A stretch of DNA of 64,000 bases from Candidatus Melainabacteria bacterium (GCA_017307165.1 JAFKGK010000007.1:166998-230997); one strand, 5' to 3'; positions 26,407 to 35,711 are shown, counted from the stretch's first letter. Notes: generated from the sequence alone by a model not told the origin. Program-made: numbers and translations.

Positions 26407-26482
26407 TGGTGGAGCGTACGAGAGTCGAACTCGTGACCTCTTCAATGCCATTGAAGCGCGCTACCAACTGCGCTAACGCCCC
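26407..26482 (-). tRNA. tRNA-Ala (anticodon GGC)
   Basis: The minus-strand sequence folds as a complete 76-nt cloverleaf: acceptor GGGGCGT/ACGCTCC, D arm GCGC...GCGC, anticodon stem CTTCA/TGAAG with loop ATGGCAT (anticodon GGC), T arm ACGAG/CTCGT with TTCGACT, discriminator A and an encoded CCA end. The acceptor has G3 opposite T70, giving the G3-U70 wobble pair that identifies alanine tRNA. Confidence 0.97.
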
Positions 26483-26493
26483 GGACATTGCAA

Positions 26494-26499
26494 TTTATA
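26494..26499 (-). promoter_or_regulatory. Candidate -10 element of tRNA-Ala promoter
   Basis: TATAAA on the minus strand lies 12 bp before the mature tRNA 5' end, right for a -10 box with a short leader. The -35 region is weak. Confidence 0.4.
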
Positions 26500-26649
26500 C
26501 CATCCTGCCGCTGATTTAGTCTGTGTTTTTTTTAAATGTATCTAGAGTCTTTATGTATGTGTATTCATCTATTTACCTGCCCAGCCTGTTAGTCTCTATC
26601 TGTATCGGTTTATCCCGCCCCACGGCCCATTTTGAGAGCGATATCCCAT

Positions 26650-27216
26650 ATGTCGACTGTCGATCGTCACAAAGATCTATTAGAACGAGATCAGGCTGTA
26701 CTGGTCGTTGTAGACGTGCAAGAGCGTTTTGTCGATCATATTTTTGAGTTTGATGCCATGGTCGATGTCATCGATAAGGCTATCCATGGGGCTCAGATAC
26801 TGGGTTTACCCGTCCTCGTCACCGAGCAATATCCTGCCGGCCTGGGGCGAACGGTAAAAAAATTGACGAGTAGATTGGCTGGTAGTGCGGTTTTTGAAAA
26901 AACCAGGTTTTCCAGTGCTGGAGCCCCCGATTTTTTGCAGGCGCTTGAGTCTTTAAACCGCCGCCAGGTAATGCTTTGCGGGATCGAGACCCATGTGTGT
27001 ATTTCGCAGACTGCTCACGATCTGATTGCCCGAGGCTATGATGTTCACTTGCTCGAAGACGGGATTTCAAGTAGACACTTTGAAAACAAAACTATAGGTT
27101 TGAAAAAAATATATAAAGCAGGGGGGATCCCGTCATCCCTTGAAATGGCTATGTTTGAGCTCTTGCAAGACGCGAGAGCCGACAAATTTAAGCTCATACA
27201 GGCATTAATAAAGTAA
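26650..27216 (+). CDS. Isochorismatase-family cysteine hydrolase
   Basis: The 188-residue protein has the catalytic triad of the isochorismatase superfamily: Asp22 in LVVVDVQERF, Lys84 in FEKTRFS, and Cys117 in GIETHVCISQTAHDL, with the usual cis-peptide region GIETH. These enzymes hydrolyse amide or vinyl-ether substrates (YcaC-like, nicotinamidase-like); the substrate is not apparent. I chose ATG 26650 (MSTVDRHKD) over the TTG 18 bp upstream. It stands alone between the tRNA and the TolC-like gene. Confidence 0.9.
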   Translation: MSTVDRHKDLLERDQAVLVVVDVQERFVDHIFEFDAMVDVIDKAIHGAQILGLPVLVTEQYPAGLGRTVKKLTSRLAGSAVFEKTRFSSAGAPDFLQALESLNRRQVMLCGIETHVCISQTAHDLIARGYDVHLLEDGISSRHFENKTIGLKKIYKAGGIPSSLEMAMFELLQDARADKFKLIQALIK

Positions 27217-27286
27217 AAATGGACCGGTCGGCTAGTTTATCATTATCAACGTGTCAAATTTGGAAACCCAGGTAAAGAACATCCCC

Positions 27287-29323
27287 ATGGCATCGCACAG
27301 ACTAATAAGCAAATCTGTTTTTACTGCTTTATCGCTCTTGATTTCGGTCGGTGCGGCATATGGACAGGACAGTCTCAAAGATCCAAATGCTGTTGCGGAT
27401 CCAAGCAAGGCCACAGTCACTGCCGATCCAAACAGCAAGACTGGCACCATGCATAGTGCGCCCGATGTCACCACAGGTGGTCCCAGTCGTGTCGCCAGTC
27501 CTGCAGCCCCTGCCGATCCTGCTACAGGCGATCGCTCTCCGGTACCGGTCACCCCGAGCAACAGTCCGGTCTCTCGGGACTACAATGCTGTACCTCCGCA
27601 AAATCCCAGCAACAAATTTCAAAATCCGCTAGATGACATCTATCAGCTAGCTCAACCAGGTCCTGGTCCTACTACAGCGACCACCGGTCTGCCACCAGAT
27701 CAGCAAAATGCTCCGGTCGATGCATCAGGTCTCAGCAATAACCAGCGCGCCGATGATTATGGCGTGGTCAATACTCAGGCCGAAGAGTTTAGACAGAGAT
27801 TTCTCCAGGGCGAAGCTATAGAATTGCGCCTGCCGCGGGGCGAAGAGCTCATGCCGCTGGGCGATCACTTGCCGCCGATCAGGTTGGAGGCATCATATAC
27901 TGCACCTGTCGCTTTGCGAGATGTGGTCTCCTACAATCTAAACAACAACCTCGATATCCGTATCCAGAACGAGCAAGTACTAAATACAAAGTGGCTTGCA
28001 GTCGGAGCCTTTACGCGCTTTTTGCCTGATGCCCTGATGAGCTATCGCTCGCAGTATCAGGCAGGTACGACACTCATCGGCGGTATCCTGCCCTTGACCT
28101 ACGGCAACCCCTTTGTCACCGTCAGCGCAGGCTTTAGATATTATGGGTTTAGAGGCGGCAGCGTGCTTTTTGGCGCTCTGCAAAACCTGCACCAGTACCG
28201 TGCAGCCAAGCAAGCCTATCGTGCCACCATCAATGATTCGCTCTTTAACGTCACGCAAAACTATTATGATCTGGTGCGCAACCAGGCTCTCTTGCAGATC
28301 CAGACTCGAGCCGTCGAAGTAGCAAAGGCTCAGGTCCTGCTCAACCGCCAGTTAGAACGCGCAGGTACAGGCACCCGGTTTCAAGTACTGCAGTCGGAGA
28401 CTCAGCTCGCTCGTGACGAGCAAGCGCTCCTGACTCAAGAAGTAGCCCTGCGCCGTGCTTCTATCGATCTAGCTACCAGACTCAATTTTAATACCACGGT
28501 CAATTTACTTTCGGTCGAAAAAGAAGTGCGCAAGGTCAGACTGATCGATCCAAGCGCTGACATCAATCGATTGATCAATGTCTCCTTTGCCAATCGTCCA
28601 GAACTCAAGCAATTTGAGCAATTACGCATTGCCGCCAAGCGCAACATACAGGTGCAGGCCGCTCCTCTCTACCCGCAGTTTCAGTTTTTTGGCCAGTATG
28701 CAGGCAATGGCCAGACATTGAGCCGCGACATAGTACTGTCTCAGCCCTCAGTGTCAGCAGTGCCTCTGGCTGGGCCTTACACATCGAGTTCGGTCATCAG
28801 TAATGCCACCTCAGGCAATCCGTCCGTAGTGACCAATAACACTCTGCCTGCGGGTTATGTCTACAATCCCCCGACCTACGTCAACAGGCAGGTACGCAAG
28901 TCTTATCAGATCGGGATGGAACTCGACTGGAACTTTATTGGCATGGGCGGACCGGATGTCGCTAATATCCAGGCTGCTCGCGCTACTGCAAGGCAGGCCT
29001 CTCTGCGCGTCAACCAGACCATCATGAACGTCATCCAGCAGGTCCGCACAAGCTATCTGCAGAGTCAGACCGCAGAGCGCCAGATCGAAGTAGCCACCAA
29101 AGAAGTCGTATCCTCGGCCGAAGAGTTGCGCCTCTCACGTGTGCGTCTGGCCAATGGCGTAGGCACCAACATCGACGTCATCAACGCGCAGCGTGACTTT
29201 ATCCAGGCTCTGGTGCGCAAGGCCGAAGCCATCATTCAGTTTAATATCCAGCAAGCCCAACTCTTGAGAGATATCGGCGTCATCAGTTATGACACCCTGA
29301 CCTCGGGCCGTCTGACCAAATAG
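27287..29323 (+). CDS. TolC-family outer-membrane efflux protein
   Basis: This is an outer-membrane channel of the TolC/OEP family. The start at ATG 27287 gives a signal peptide MASHRLISKSVFTALSLLISVGAAYG; an in-frame GTG at 27251 adds 12 residues. Residues about 25-150 are low complexity and rich in Pro, Asn, Asp, Ser and Thr. The two OEP repeats follow, with long helices such as RAVEVAKAQVLLNRQLERAGTG (then DEQALLTQEVALRRASIDLATRL) and the second half RLANGVGTNIDVINAQRDFIQALVRKAEA. The OEP repeat motif G...D.l.AQ..l is clear. No inner-membrane pump or adaptor is adjacent. The long N-terminal linker is unusual for TolC. Confidence 0.9.
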   Translation: MASHRLISKSVFTALSLLISVGAAYGQDSLKDPNAVADPSKATVTADPNSKTGTMHSAPDVTTGGPSRVASPAAPADPATGDRSPVPVTPSNSPVSRDYNAVPPQNPSNKFQNPLDDIYQLAQPGPGPTTATTGLPPDQQNAPVDASGLSNNQRADDYGVVNTQAEEFRQRFLQGEAIELRLPRGEELMPLGDHLPPIRLEASYTAPVALRDVVSYNLNNNLDIRIQNEQVLNTKWLAVGAFTRFLPDALMSYRSQYQAGTTLIGGILPLTYGNPFVTVSAGFRYYGFRGGSVLFGALQNLHQYRAAKQAYRATINDSLFNVTQNYYDLVRNQALLQIQTRAVEVAKAQVLLNRQLERAGTGTRFQVLQSETQLARDEQALLTQEVALRRASIDLATRLNFNTTVNLLSVEKEVRKVRLIDPSADINRLINVSFANRPELKQFEQLRIAAKRNIQVQAAPLYPQFQFFGQYAGNGQTLSRDIVLSQPSVSAVPLAGPYTSSSVISNATSGNPSVVTNNTLPAGYVYNPPTYVNRQVRKSYQIGMELDWNFIGMGGPDVANIQAARATARQASLRVNQTIMNVIQQVRTSYLQSQTAERQIEVATKEVVSSAEELRLSRVRLANGVGTNIDVINAQRDFIQALVRKAEAIIQFNIQQAQLLRDIGVISYDTLTSGRLTK

Positions 29324-29331
29324 CTCATAGC

Positions 29332-30090
29332 CTAGGGGATGTAATACATCCTGTTTGGCAGTTTTTCGCAGTCCATGGCGTGACCGCCGGATAGGTCGGA
29401 GCATTGGTCGCCTATATTGAGGGCGATCGTAAATCCCATATCCTCGATACTCTTGCGCACCTGGCTCTTGTATTCGGAGGCATGGCGCTTGTCTCCGTCC
29501 GGACGCAAGTACAGCCCATCGTAGGCGATATCAGCACGCAGGAGGTTTTCGATGGTAGGCTTGCGCAATTTTTCCATGCGACCAGTCACAAAAAAGACAG
29601 CTACTTTTTTGGATCTTGCGTAGGCAAGCAAGCGCACCGTTGGTTCTAGTGGTTTAGCTCGTGCTTCGATGGCCCAGTTTTCAAATTTGCCCCAGTCCAC
29701 GTCAGATTGGCCTGTCGTGACCTTTTTTGCCTTATCTTCGAGATATTGGCGATTGTCCAGTACGGTCTCATCGATGTCCGATACTACAGCAAAGGCTTGC
29801 CCATGCTTGGCGGTCTTGAGAGCCTCATCTATGGCCCTTTTGCCATCGGCCACCGCTGCTTCAAACTCTTGTTTGCAGGCCTCTGTCTTGCTGTAAGCCA
29901 AACCCATTTCGAGGTCCATTGGTGTGGTCTTCATCTCGAGAGCCTGAGATAGAGCCATCTCGTCGGCTTTTTGCGAGGTAAAAGAATGCGCTGCACCATT
30001 GGTGGAGGCAAAAGTTATGGAAAGGGACGATAAAATTAGCGAAAGTGAGAGGTAGAGTGGCAGTGATGCCTTGAGATTATTTGTCTGCAT
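29332..30090 (-). CDS. HAD-family acid phosphatase (class B/C type)
   Basis: This 252-residue secreted phosphatase has a signal peptide (SLPLYLSLSLILSSLSITFA) and the HAD motif I VVSDIDETVLDN with nucleophile D105 and D107. Motif II is VFFVTGR, and the later NIGDQCSDLSGGHA carries the metal-binding Asp. The four-Asp layout matches the e(P4)/OlpA/plant vegetative-storage-protein group that dephosphorylates nucleotides outside the membrane. No lipobox is seen, so it should be periplasmic or secreted. It lies convergent with the TolC-like gene. Confidence 0.88.
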   Translation of the reverse strand: MQTNNLKASLPLYLSLSLILSSLSITFASTNGAAHSFTSQKADEMALSQALEMKTTPMDLEMGLAYSKTEACKQEFEAAVADGKRAIDEALKTAKHGQAFAVVSDIDETVLDNRQYLEDKAKKVTTGQSDVDWGKFENWAIEARAKPLEPTVRLLAYARSKKVAVFFVTGRMEKLRKPTIENLLRADIAYDGLYLRPDGDKRHASEYKSQVRKSIEDMGFTIALNIGDQCSDLSGGHAMDCEKLPNRMYYIP

Positions 30091-30133
30091 GCTCTGCTTT
30101 GTTGTTTTTGCTTGATTTGCTTAGCTGCTGAGT

Positions 30134-30409
30134 CTAACCCTGACCGCTCATCTTGACGCCACGACCGGCAGCATAGGTGCCGGAGCCGGCGATAAACTTT
30201 TGCTTGCCAGGGAGTGGTTTGACCTCTACCTGGCCGACGATATCCTCTGCTGCCACACCGTCATAGACTCCCCAGGCATTGGACTGGGCATGCTTGGACT
30301 TGGGTTTGAACAGAGCCAGTAGCCGATCCGACTCAGCGATCGACAGGAGTATGAGGGCTCCGCAAAGAAAGGCCGCGCTGTAAAAAATGAAGTCTGCAAT
30401 AGTCGTCAT
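30134..30409 (-). CDS. Small hypothetical membrane protein
   Basis: From ATG 30407-30409 the 91-residue product begins MTTIADFIFYSAAFLCGALILLSIAESDRLL with one membrane helix (about 7-25), followed by a basic and Gly-rich soluble tail ending GRGVKMSGQG. An earlier ATG at 30529 lies in the hairpin of the upstream terminator and is unlikely. No family was recognised. It is separated from the next upstream gene by that terminator. Confidence 0.6.
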   Translation of the reverse strand: MTTIADFIFYSAAFLCGALILLSIAESDRLLALFKPKSKHAQSNAWGVYDGVAAEDIVGQVEVKPLPGKQKFIAGSGTYAAGRGVKMSGQG

Positions 30410-30490
30410 CGCCTTGTCCCATCTAGGTATCCCCAAGATAGTGGAGGTGAGATGCGATGTAAATGGGAAAACCACGTGGTGAAAAAATCC

Positions 30491-30520
30491 CAATGAAAAG
30501 GCCCCTGCAGGGCAGGGGCC
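30491..30520 (-). terminator. Probable terminator of small minus-strand gene
   Basis: A perfect 9-bp GC-rich stem GGCCCCTGC/GCAGGGGCC (loop of three) is followed on the minus strand by TTTTCATTG. The T-run is short, so termination may be partial. Confidence 0.65.
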
Positions 30521-30544
30521 TGAAATCAAGTCTAAAAGCCTGTA

Positions 30545-30721
30545 TCAGGCCTTGACGATCAGAGCGAGGTCTTTGTAGAGACCGGCGATCATCAGAGTAA
30601 TCGAGGCGGTCTTGGGGTTTTCGTCGCTGTATTTGGCAAACTCTTGCGCCTTGGTCTCAAAGATGGAGAGCAGTCGCTTATCGAGGGCACGGGCGTGTTC
30701 GTTGTGGATCATATTTTGCAT
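30545..30721 (-). CDS. Small hypothetical protein (58 aa)
   Basis: The region encodes MQNMIHNEHARALDKRLLSIFETKAQEF..., a short helical protein ending ALIVKA. The frame extends upstream to TTG 30803-30805 with a hydrophobic leader (LLRLLCISIFLVIFYLVF), which would make a signal-anchored protein of 86 residues. That extension is very AT-rich, unlike the neighbours, so it may instead be a promoter; the ATG at 30721 is my choice but the longer form is possible. A terminator follows. Confidence 0.5.
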   Translation of the reverse strand: MQNMIHNEHARALDKRLLSIFETKAQEFAKYSDENPKTASITLMIAGLYKDLALIVKA

Positions 30722-30864
30722 TTCTTTTGCATTTCTAGGCTGGGCAGCAGTAAAGACTAAATAAAATATTACTAAAAATATAGAGATGCACAATAGCCTG
30801 AGCAAAAAAAGATGCCCAAAATCCTAAGTTTTATCTTTGAGCTTAAGCGGTTAAGATAAGGCAT

Positions 30865-32586
30865 ATGTCAAATAGCTATGCCTTACAGCCGAGCGTCCGT
30901 CAGGTGCTTTCCGCCGATACTCTGGCGGAGGCTCAGGTGGTCGCAGGGCAAGATCATCTCGAAAAGCAGATCATGCAAGTGGTCTCGTCTCTTTCCACTC
31001 AGCCGAGGCCGGGCAGTCTTTTGGTCCTGGACGCCGATCATCTGGCTACTCTCGACAAAAATGCCATCAAAGAGCTGGCAGGGCTGGTGCTGATCCGCAC
31101 GCAGGTCGATGTCGCCCTCAAGGGTACCGGCACCGGTGGCGATATCAAAGCCAATACCACCAGTCTCAGCGACCAGGCACTCAAACAATTGGTCAAGCGT
31201 TGCAACGAGGCGCAGACTCCTTTGATCCTCTATCCAGGCTATGGCGAGGTCGGCCAGATAGTCGAGGATTTCAGGTATTCATTTTTGCAAGAGCTTAAAA
31301 ATCTGAGTGCCAGACTCTACTCGACGATGCTCAATATTGCCCTCGAAGAAGGCCTGGACGGCCTGGTCGAGACTGTCTCGTCCTGGCTCAATCGCCCTCT
31401 TGCCGTGGAGAGCGCTGACTTTAAGCTTTTAGCTGCCCGCAATATGGGGTCCACCCCCGCCAACCAGCAAAAGGCCTTGCAAGACGAGGCTGCCGAACTG
31501 CTCAAGGCACAGCAAAAGAGCCATCTCGCGCACGATTTGCATACTGGTATCGGATCTGGTGTGGGGAGCGCGCTCGAGGTGAGCGATGATGCGCTCAATC
31601 ACATCAAGCTGGGTCGGCGCCTGGTATTTCCGGTAGTGCTGAGCGAGATAGTGATGGGTTATGTCTCGGTCATGGTCAGACAGCAAGACGAGCCTGCCAC
31701 ACTGGCCGAGTACATGCACGCGCTCACTCTTGCTTGCAAAGTCGGTTTTAGCCACAGGCTAAAAGATACTCCTGTGCTCACTATCACCATGAAGAGCCTC
31801 CTCAAGGACCTATTGGCCGGCAGTCCTCTGTCATCCAGCGATCAGGAGCGAGTCGAGAGACATTTTGGCTTTGATCTCTGCGATGGTTTTCTCGTCCTTG
31901 CTCTGGAGATGAAGGTAGTCAAAAAAAACGGTAAGGCCACTGCGGGCGAGACTACGTCCAATGCGTCCAACATATCACTGCCGGACGATCGGTATGTTTC
32001 GGTGGATGTCGATGGGATCAGGGCCTTTGTCTTGCCGCAATCGGAGAGAGACAAGACCACTTGGATTGAGGCTGCCGAGGGTCTGGTAGCAGTGCTCAAA
32101 GACAAAAATCCGCATCTGCATGTAAAACTAGGCGCTTCTCGCGAGGTCGCCACCATGCTGGAGCTTTCTGATGCTTTTCGTGAGGCCAGGCAGACTCTTT
32201 TGATCGGCTCTATGATGGCCAACGATCAAAATGATGAGTTTATGCTCTGCTATCGCGATCTAGGAGTCAAGAGATTGCTGTATCTGGTGCTCGATCACCC
32301 CGAGCTCGATCGCTTCTTGCAAGAGACCCTGGAGCCCCTCGAAGCCTACGACGAAGAATGGGAGTCTGAGCTTGTAGATACTCTGCGTGGTTATCTCGAG
32401 CAAGGTGCCAATCTCAACAGCACGGCCAGAGCCTTGTTTATCCACAGGCACACTCTGCGTTACAGGCTGGAGCAGATCGCCGACATCCTCAAGGTCGACA
32501 TAGACTCGCAGATAGTCTTGCTCAATCTACAGATCGCTTTTCTCATCAGGGATATGCGTGGAGACAGTCGCAAGAGGAACGCATAG
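30865..32586 (+). CDS. PucR-family transcriptional regulator
   Basis: The 573-residue protein begins with a purine-catabolism-regulator-like domain (about 5-140, LQPSVRQVLSADTLAEAQVVAG...) followed by a middle GGDEF-like/GAF-like region. It ends in the PucR C-terminal helix-turn-helix: LVDTLRGYLEQGANLNSTARALFIHRHTLRYRLEQIADIL. Such regulators control nitrogen-compound catabolism or transport. AAGG precedes ATG 30865. The stop is 2 bp before the ABC ATPase gene, so it is the first gene of a regulator-ATPase-binding-protein operon and probably controls polyamine-like uptake. Confidence 0.88.
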   Translation: MSNSYALQPSVRQVLSADTLAEAQVVAGQDHLEKQIMQVVSSLSTQPRPGSLLVLDADHLATLDKNAIKELAGLVLIRTQVDVALKGTGTGGDIKANTTSLSDQALKQLVKRCNEAQTPLILYPGYGEVGQIVEDFRYSFLQELKNLSARLYSTMLNIALEEGLDGLVETVSSWLNRPLAVESADFKLLAARNMGSTPANQQKALQDEAAELLKAQQKSHLAHDLHTGIGSGVGSALEVSDDALNHIKLGRRLVFPVVLSEIVMGYVSVMVRQQDEPATLAEYMHALTLACKVGFSHRLKDTPVLTITMKSLLKDLLAGSPLSSSDQERVERHFGFDLCDGFLVLALEMKVVKKNGKATAGETTSNASNISLPDDRYVSVDVDGIRAFVLPQSERDKTTWIEAAEGLVAVLKDKNPHLHVKLGASREVATMLELSDAFREARQTLLIGSMMANDQNDEFMLCYRDLGVKRLLYLVLDHPELDRFLQETLEPLEAYDEEWESELVDTLRGYLEQGANLNSTARALFIHRHTLRYRLEQIADILKVDIDSQIVLLNLQIAFLIRDMRGDSRKRNA

Positions 32587-32588
32587 GT

Positions 32589-33746
32589 ATGCCTGGAACA
32601 CAGGTTTCTCAAAGCTGCCTCGAGGCGCGCGATATCTACAAGCGCTTTGCCGGTCAGGAGATCGCTGCCGTCAATGGTGTCAGTCTCGATATTAAGCAAG
32701 GCGAGTTTTATAGCCTGCTCGGACCTTCCGGTTGCGGCAAGACCACTCTCTTGCGCATCATGGCCGGTCTGGAGTCGCCCGATCGTGGAGAGATCAGGAT
32801 CGAAGGTAAAGACGTCACTGCCAGTCCGCCATTCAAGCGGCCGGTCAATATGGTATTTCAGAGCTATGCTCTTTTTCCGCATCTGAGCGTGCTGGACAAT
32901 GTCGCCTTTGGCCTCAGGCATCGCAAGATCGAAAAAAATGCCAGGCCCAGTCGCGCGGACATGGCCGCCATGGCCAGAGAAGCACTCGAGAGAGTGCGCA
33001 TGGGGGGCTTTGCCGATCGGTTGCCGGCGCAGCTTTCAGGTGGCCAGCAGCAGCGCGTGGCTCTTGCTCGCGCTCTCGTCCTCAAGCCCGCGGCTCTCCT
33101 GCTTGACGAGCCGCTTTCGGCTCTGGATGTACAGATCAGGGATGAAATGCAAGAGGAGCTCAAGAGGATCAATAGAGACTCGGGCATCGCCTTTGTCATG
33201 GTCACGCATGATCAGGCCGAAGCCCTGGCGATGTCGGAGCAGATAGCTGTCTTTAACTCAGGCAATATCGAGCAGCTCGGCTCTCCGGCCGATATCTATG
33301 CGCGTCCTCGCACCGAGTTTGTCGCTAGATTTATCGGCAATAGCAATGTGGTTACCGGTATCATTAATGGTGCTGCTTGTGATACTGCTTTTGGTGCTGT
33401 ACCGGTCGATTTGTCTACAGCCACGACAGCCGGTCTGGCCTGCACTCTTTGCTTTAAGCCCGAGGCCGTTAGACTAATGGTCGATGGAGCCGCAGGAGGA
33501 TTAGAGGACGAGGCGGACTCTGTGCTCCTTAATGGTATGGTCTCATCCTGCAATTATCAGGGCTCGAGTGTCGAGATCAAGATGGTGCCTAAAAGCGCAC
33601 CAAGCGGAGAGGCTAATCAGACAGAGATAACGGCAGTCTTGCCCATAGGCAGAGGACTTTTGCCGACCGATCTGATGAGGCCTGTAGGCACGCCGGTCGA
33701 GGTCGTCGTAGCTCGTCGGGATATCTTGATGCTCGGTGCCAAATGA
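32589..33746 (+). CDS. potA: Polyamine-type ABC transporter ATPase (PotA-like)
   Basis: This 385-residue ABC ATPase has Walker A GPSGCGKT (45-52), Q-loop in NMVFQSYALFPH, signature LSGGQQQR (149-156), Walker B LLLDEP with D173-E174, and the switch His in VMVTHDQAEALAMSEQ. The C-terminal part (about 240-385) is a TOBE-like regulatory region (VTGIINGAACDTAFG; MVSSCNYQGSSVEIKM). The overall type fits spermidine/putrescine importers (PotA), though sugar or iron importers are close relatives. It overlaps the binding-protein gene by 4 bp. No permease genes follow, which is unusual. Confidence 0.85.
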   Translation: MPGTQVSQSCLEARDIYKRFAGQEIAAVNGVSLDIKQGEFYSLLGPSGCGKTTLLRIMAGLESPDRGEIRIEGKDVTASPPFKRPVNMVFQSYALFPHLSVLDNVAFGLRHRKIEKNARPSRADMAAMAREALERVRMGGFADRLPAQLSGGQQQRVALARALVLKPAALLLDEPLSALDVQIRDEMQEELKRINRDSGIAFVMVTHDQAEALAMSEQIAVFNSGNIEQLGSPADIYARPRTEFVARFIGNSNVVTGIINGAACDTAFGAVPVDLSTATTAGLACTLCFKPEAVRLMVDGAAGGLEDEADSVLLNGMVSSCNYQGSSVEIKMVPKSAPSGEANQTEITAVLPIGRGLLPTDLMRPVGTPVEVVVARRDILMLGAK

Positions 33747-34834
33747 TGCCGCAAAATGCGATAAATCAATCGCGGCGACGCTTTTGCTCTGACATCCTCC
33801 GCCTTTGGGGTGGTCTTGCGCTCACTGGCCCTCTCCTAAATGGCTGCACCAATCAACAAGACTCTTTCCCCAAGCAGCTCAATATACTCAACTGGGCAGA
33901 CTGTCTGCACCCGGATGCCATCCCGGAGTTTGAGCGGCGCACCGGCATAAAAGTGGTCTATGATACCTTTGCCTCCAATGAGGCACTCCTGGCAAAGATC
34001 AGCGCCGGTGGCACCAGATATGATATCGTCGTGCCCTCCAGCTATATGGTCAAGCAACTGATCAAGCTAGACCTGCTCTACCCGCTGGATGCCGATAGAC
34101 TGCCAGGTCGCAAGAGTCTGATGGACAGATTTTTGCATTCGACCTTTGATCCGGGTCTGGCACACTGCGTCCCCTACACCTGGGGCACCACAGGCATGGC
34201 TTATGATAAAAATGCGCGCTTTGCCTCTCGACCAAAAAGCTGGCAGATGTTTTTTGACGGATCGGCCAGGCATCGCATGACCCTGCTAGATGATGCTCGC
34301 GAGGCGATCGGCATGGCGGCCAAGTCTCTCGGCTTTTCATACAATACTCGTGATCTGGGACAATTGCGTCAGTCCGTCGATAGACTCATTGCACACAAGG
34401 CTGATGCCATGTGCTTTAGCTCGGATCAGGTCATCACTGCCCTTGCCTCCGGTGATGCGCATCTGTCGCAGGTCTTTAGCGGTGATGCCTATCAAGCCAT
34501 GCGCGAAAACAAAAACATTGGCTACGCCATTCCGATCGAGGGTGCTTCGATCTGGACCGACAATTTTTGTATTTTGGCTACTGCGCCGCACAAAGATGCT
34601 GCCTATGCCTGGATCCAGTACATGCTGGAGCCGGCCGTGGCCGCGGCTTGCGCCAATTACACCCGCTACGCCATTGCTAATGCTCTGGCTCTCCCTTTGA
34701 TCGAGAGCTCGCTGCGCGATGATCCCAATCTCTATCCACCTGATGCCGTTATGGCCCGGCTCGAGGAATTGGCCGAAATAGGGTCTTTTGTCTCTGTCTA
34801 TGACAGACTCTGGACCGAGCTCAAGTGTGCTTGA
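33743..34834 (+). CDS. potD: Polyamine-type solute-binding lipoprotein (PotD-like)
   Basis: The 363-residue extracytoplasmic binding protein has an N-terminal export signal with RRRF (residues 11-14, like a twin-arginine motif) and lipobox LLNGC35. The mature part begins LNILNWADCLHPDAIPEFERRTGIKVVYDTF, the typical opening of spermidine/putrescine-binding proteins (LYFYNWTEYIP...FEKETGIKV...). The middle has RYDIVVPSSYMVKQL and the ligand region YTWGTTGMAYDK. ATG 33743 overlaps the potA stop as ATGA. The protein should dock to a permease pair that is not in this window. Confidence 0.87.
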   Translation: MMPQNAINQSRRRFCSDILRLWGGLALTGPLLNGCTNQQDSFPKQLNILNWADCLHPDAIPEFERRTGIKVVYDTFASNEALLAKISAGGTRYDIVVPSSYMVKQLIKLDLLYPLDADRLPGRKSLMDRFLHSTFDPGLAHCVPYTWGTTGMAYDKNARFASRPKSWQMFFDGSARHRMTLLDDAREAIGMAAKSLGFSYNTRDLGQLRQSVDRLIAHKADAMCFSSDQVITALASGDAHLSQVFSGDAYQAMRENKNIGYAIPIEGASIWTDNFCILATAPHKDAAYAWIQYMLEPAVAAACANYTRYAIANALALPLIESSLRDDPNLYPPDAVMARLEELAEIGSFVSVYDRLWTELKCA

Positions 34835-34852
34835 GATAGTGCCTTTTAAAAC

Positions 34853-35536
34853 TTATTTGCGTGCGATGACCATCAAGGACTCGTTGTCGACTGTCAGCAT
34901 TTCGACTGTCGCAAAATGTGCAAAGAGCTCGGTCAGCTCATTTTTGCTAAAGCGCCTCAGGAGCATGCCTTTGCGAGCCTTGTCGGTATAGACATGCGTG
35001 CCGTCGGGCAGGGTGTAGTACTCGCCAGGGCCGCCGCCGACCTTGTCAAAGCAACCGACAAATACACCATCAGGTGTGAGCATGTCGTGCACCTTGCGGG
35101 TCATGGACTCGGCCTGACTGAGGGTAAAGTGCTCAAATATGCTGTTGGCCACGATGCCGTCAAAGCTAGCATCGGCATAGGTGAGACTGGCGATGTCCGA
35201 GACATCAAAAGCAATCTTGAGGTCTTCTTGTAGGGCCCAGGTCTCGGCCAGCTTGATGGCCTGGGCGGCAACGTCGACGCCGATGACTTCGAAGCCTTGA
35301 CGGGCCAGATAGACGGAAAGCCAGCCGGAGCCGCAGCCAAAATCGAGGATCTTGCGGGCGCCTTGAGTGCTAAAGATCTCTGGAATACGCGGCAGATAAC
35401 CTAGATTGGGCAATTGCGTATAGGGAGACTTGACCATGTTCCAGGCGTTTTCCCAAAATATGATGTTTTGATCGTAGACTGATTTTTCTGAATAGTTTTG
35501 AGTCTCTTTATCAGTCTCTTGTCTGGTGTTTTCCAC
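34853..35536 (-). CDS. Class I SAM-dependent methyltransferase
   Basis: This 227-residue soluble methyltransferase has motif I ILDFGCGSGWLSVYLA (D65 to G71), the acidic end of strand 2 (VIGVDVAAQAIKLAE), DVSDIASLTYADASFDGIVANSIFEHF and MLTPDGVFVG, as in the UbiE/MenG-like Methyltransf_11 group. The acceptor is not known. It is convergent with the potD-like gene and divergent from the large GGDEF gene. Confidence 0.87.
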   Translation of the reverse strand: MENTRQETDKETQNYSEKSVYDQNIIFWENAWNMVKSPYTQLPNLGYLPRIPEIFSTQGARKILDFGCGSGWLSVYLARQGFEVIGVDVAAQAIKLAETWALQEDLKIAFDVSDIASLTYADASFDGIVANSIFEHFTLSQAESMTRKVHDMLTPDGVFVGCFDKVGGGPGEYYTLPDGTHVYTDKARKGMLLRRFSKNELTELFAHFATVEMLTVDNESLMVIARK

Positions 35537-35711
35537 GTCTTGGCTATACCTGTTGTTTGACGGCTTTTTTGTCTTTCGTGCTAAAGACCTCTAGCCTAGC
35601 ACCTGAGATAGCCATCTAAGCGCAATTATGCCTCGATGTAAAGGGTAACATTAACAACACACAGGGTTATCAGTAGATAAATGGCAGGCGTATGGTGGTA
35701 TTGATAAATGG

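Noticed and set aside
26341..26451. Upstream extension of the DUF547 protein
   Set aside because: It would be translated through the tRNA terminator and part of the tRNA gene; ATG 26340 with the membrane helix right after is the better start.
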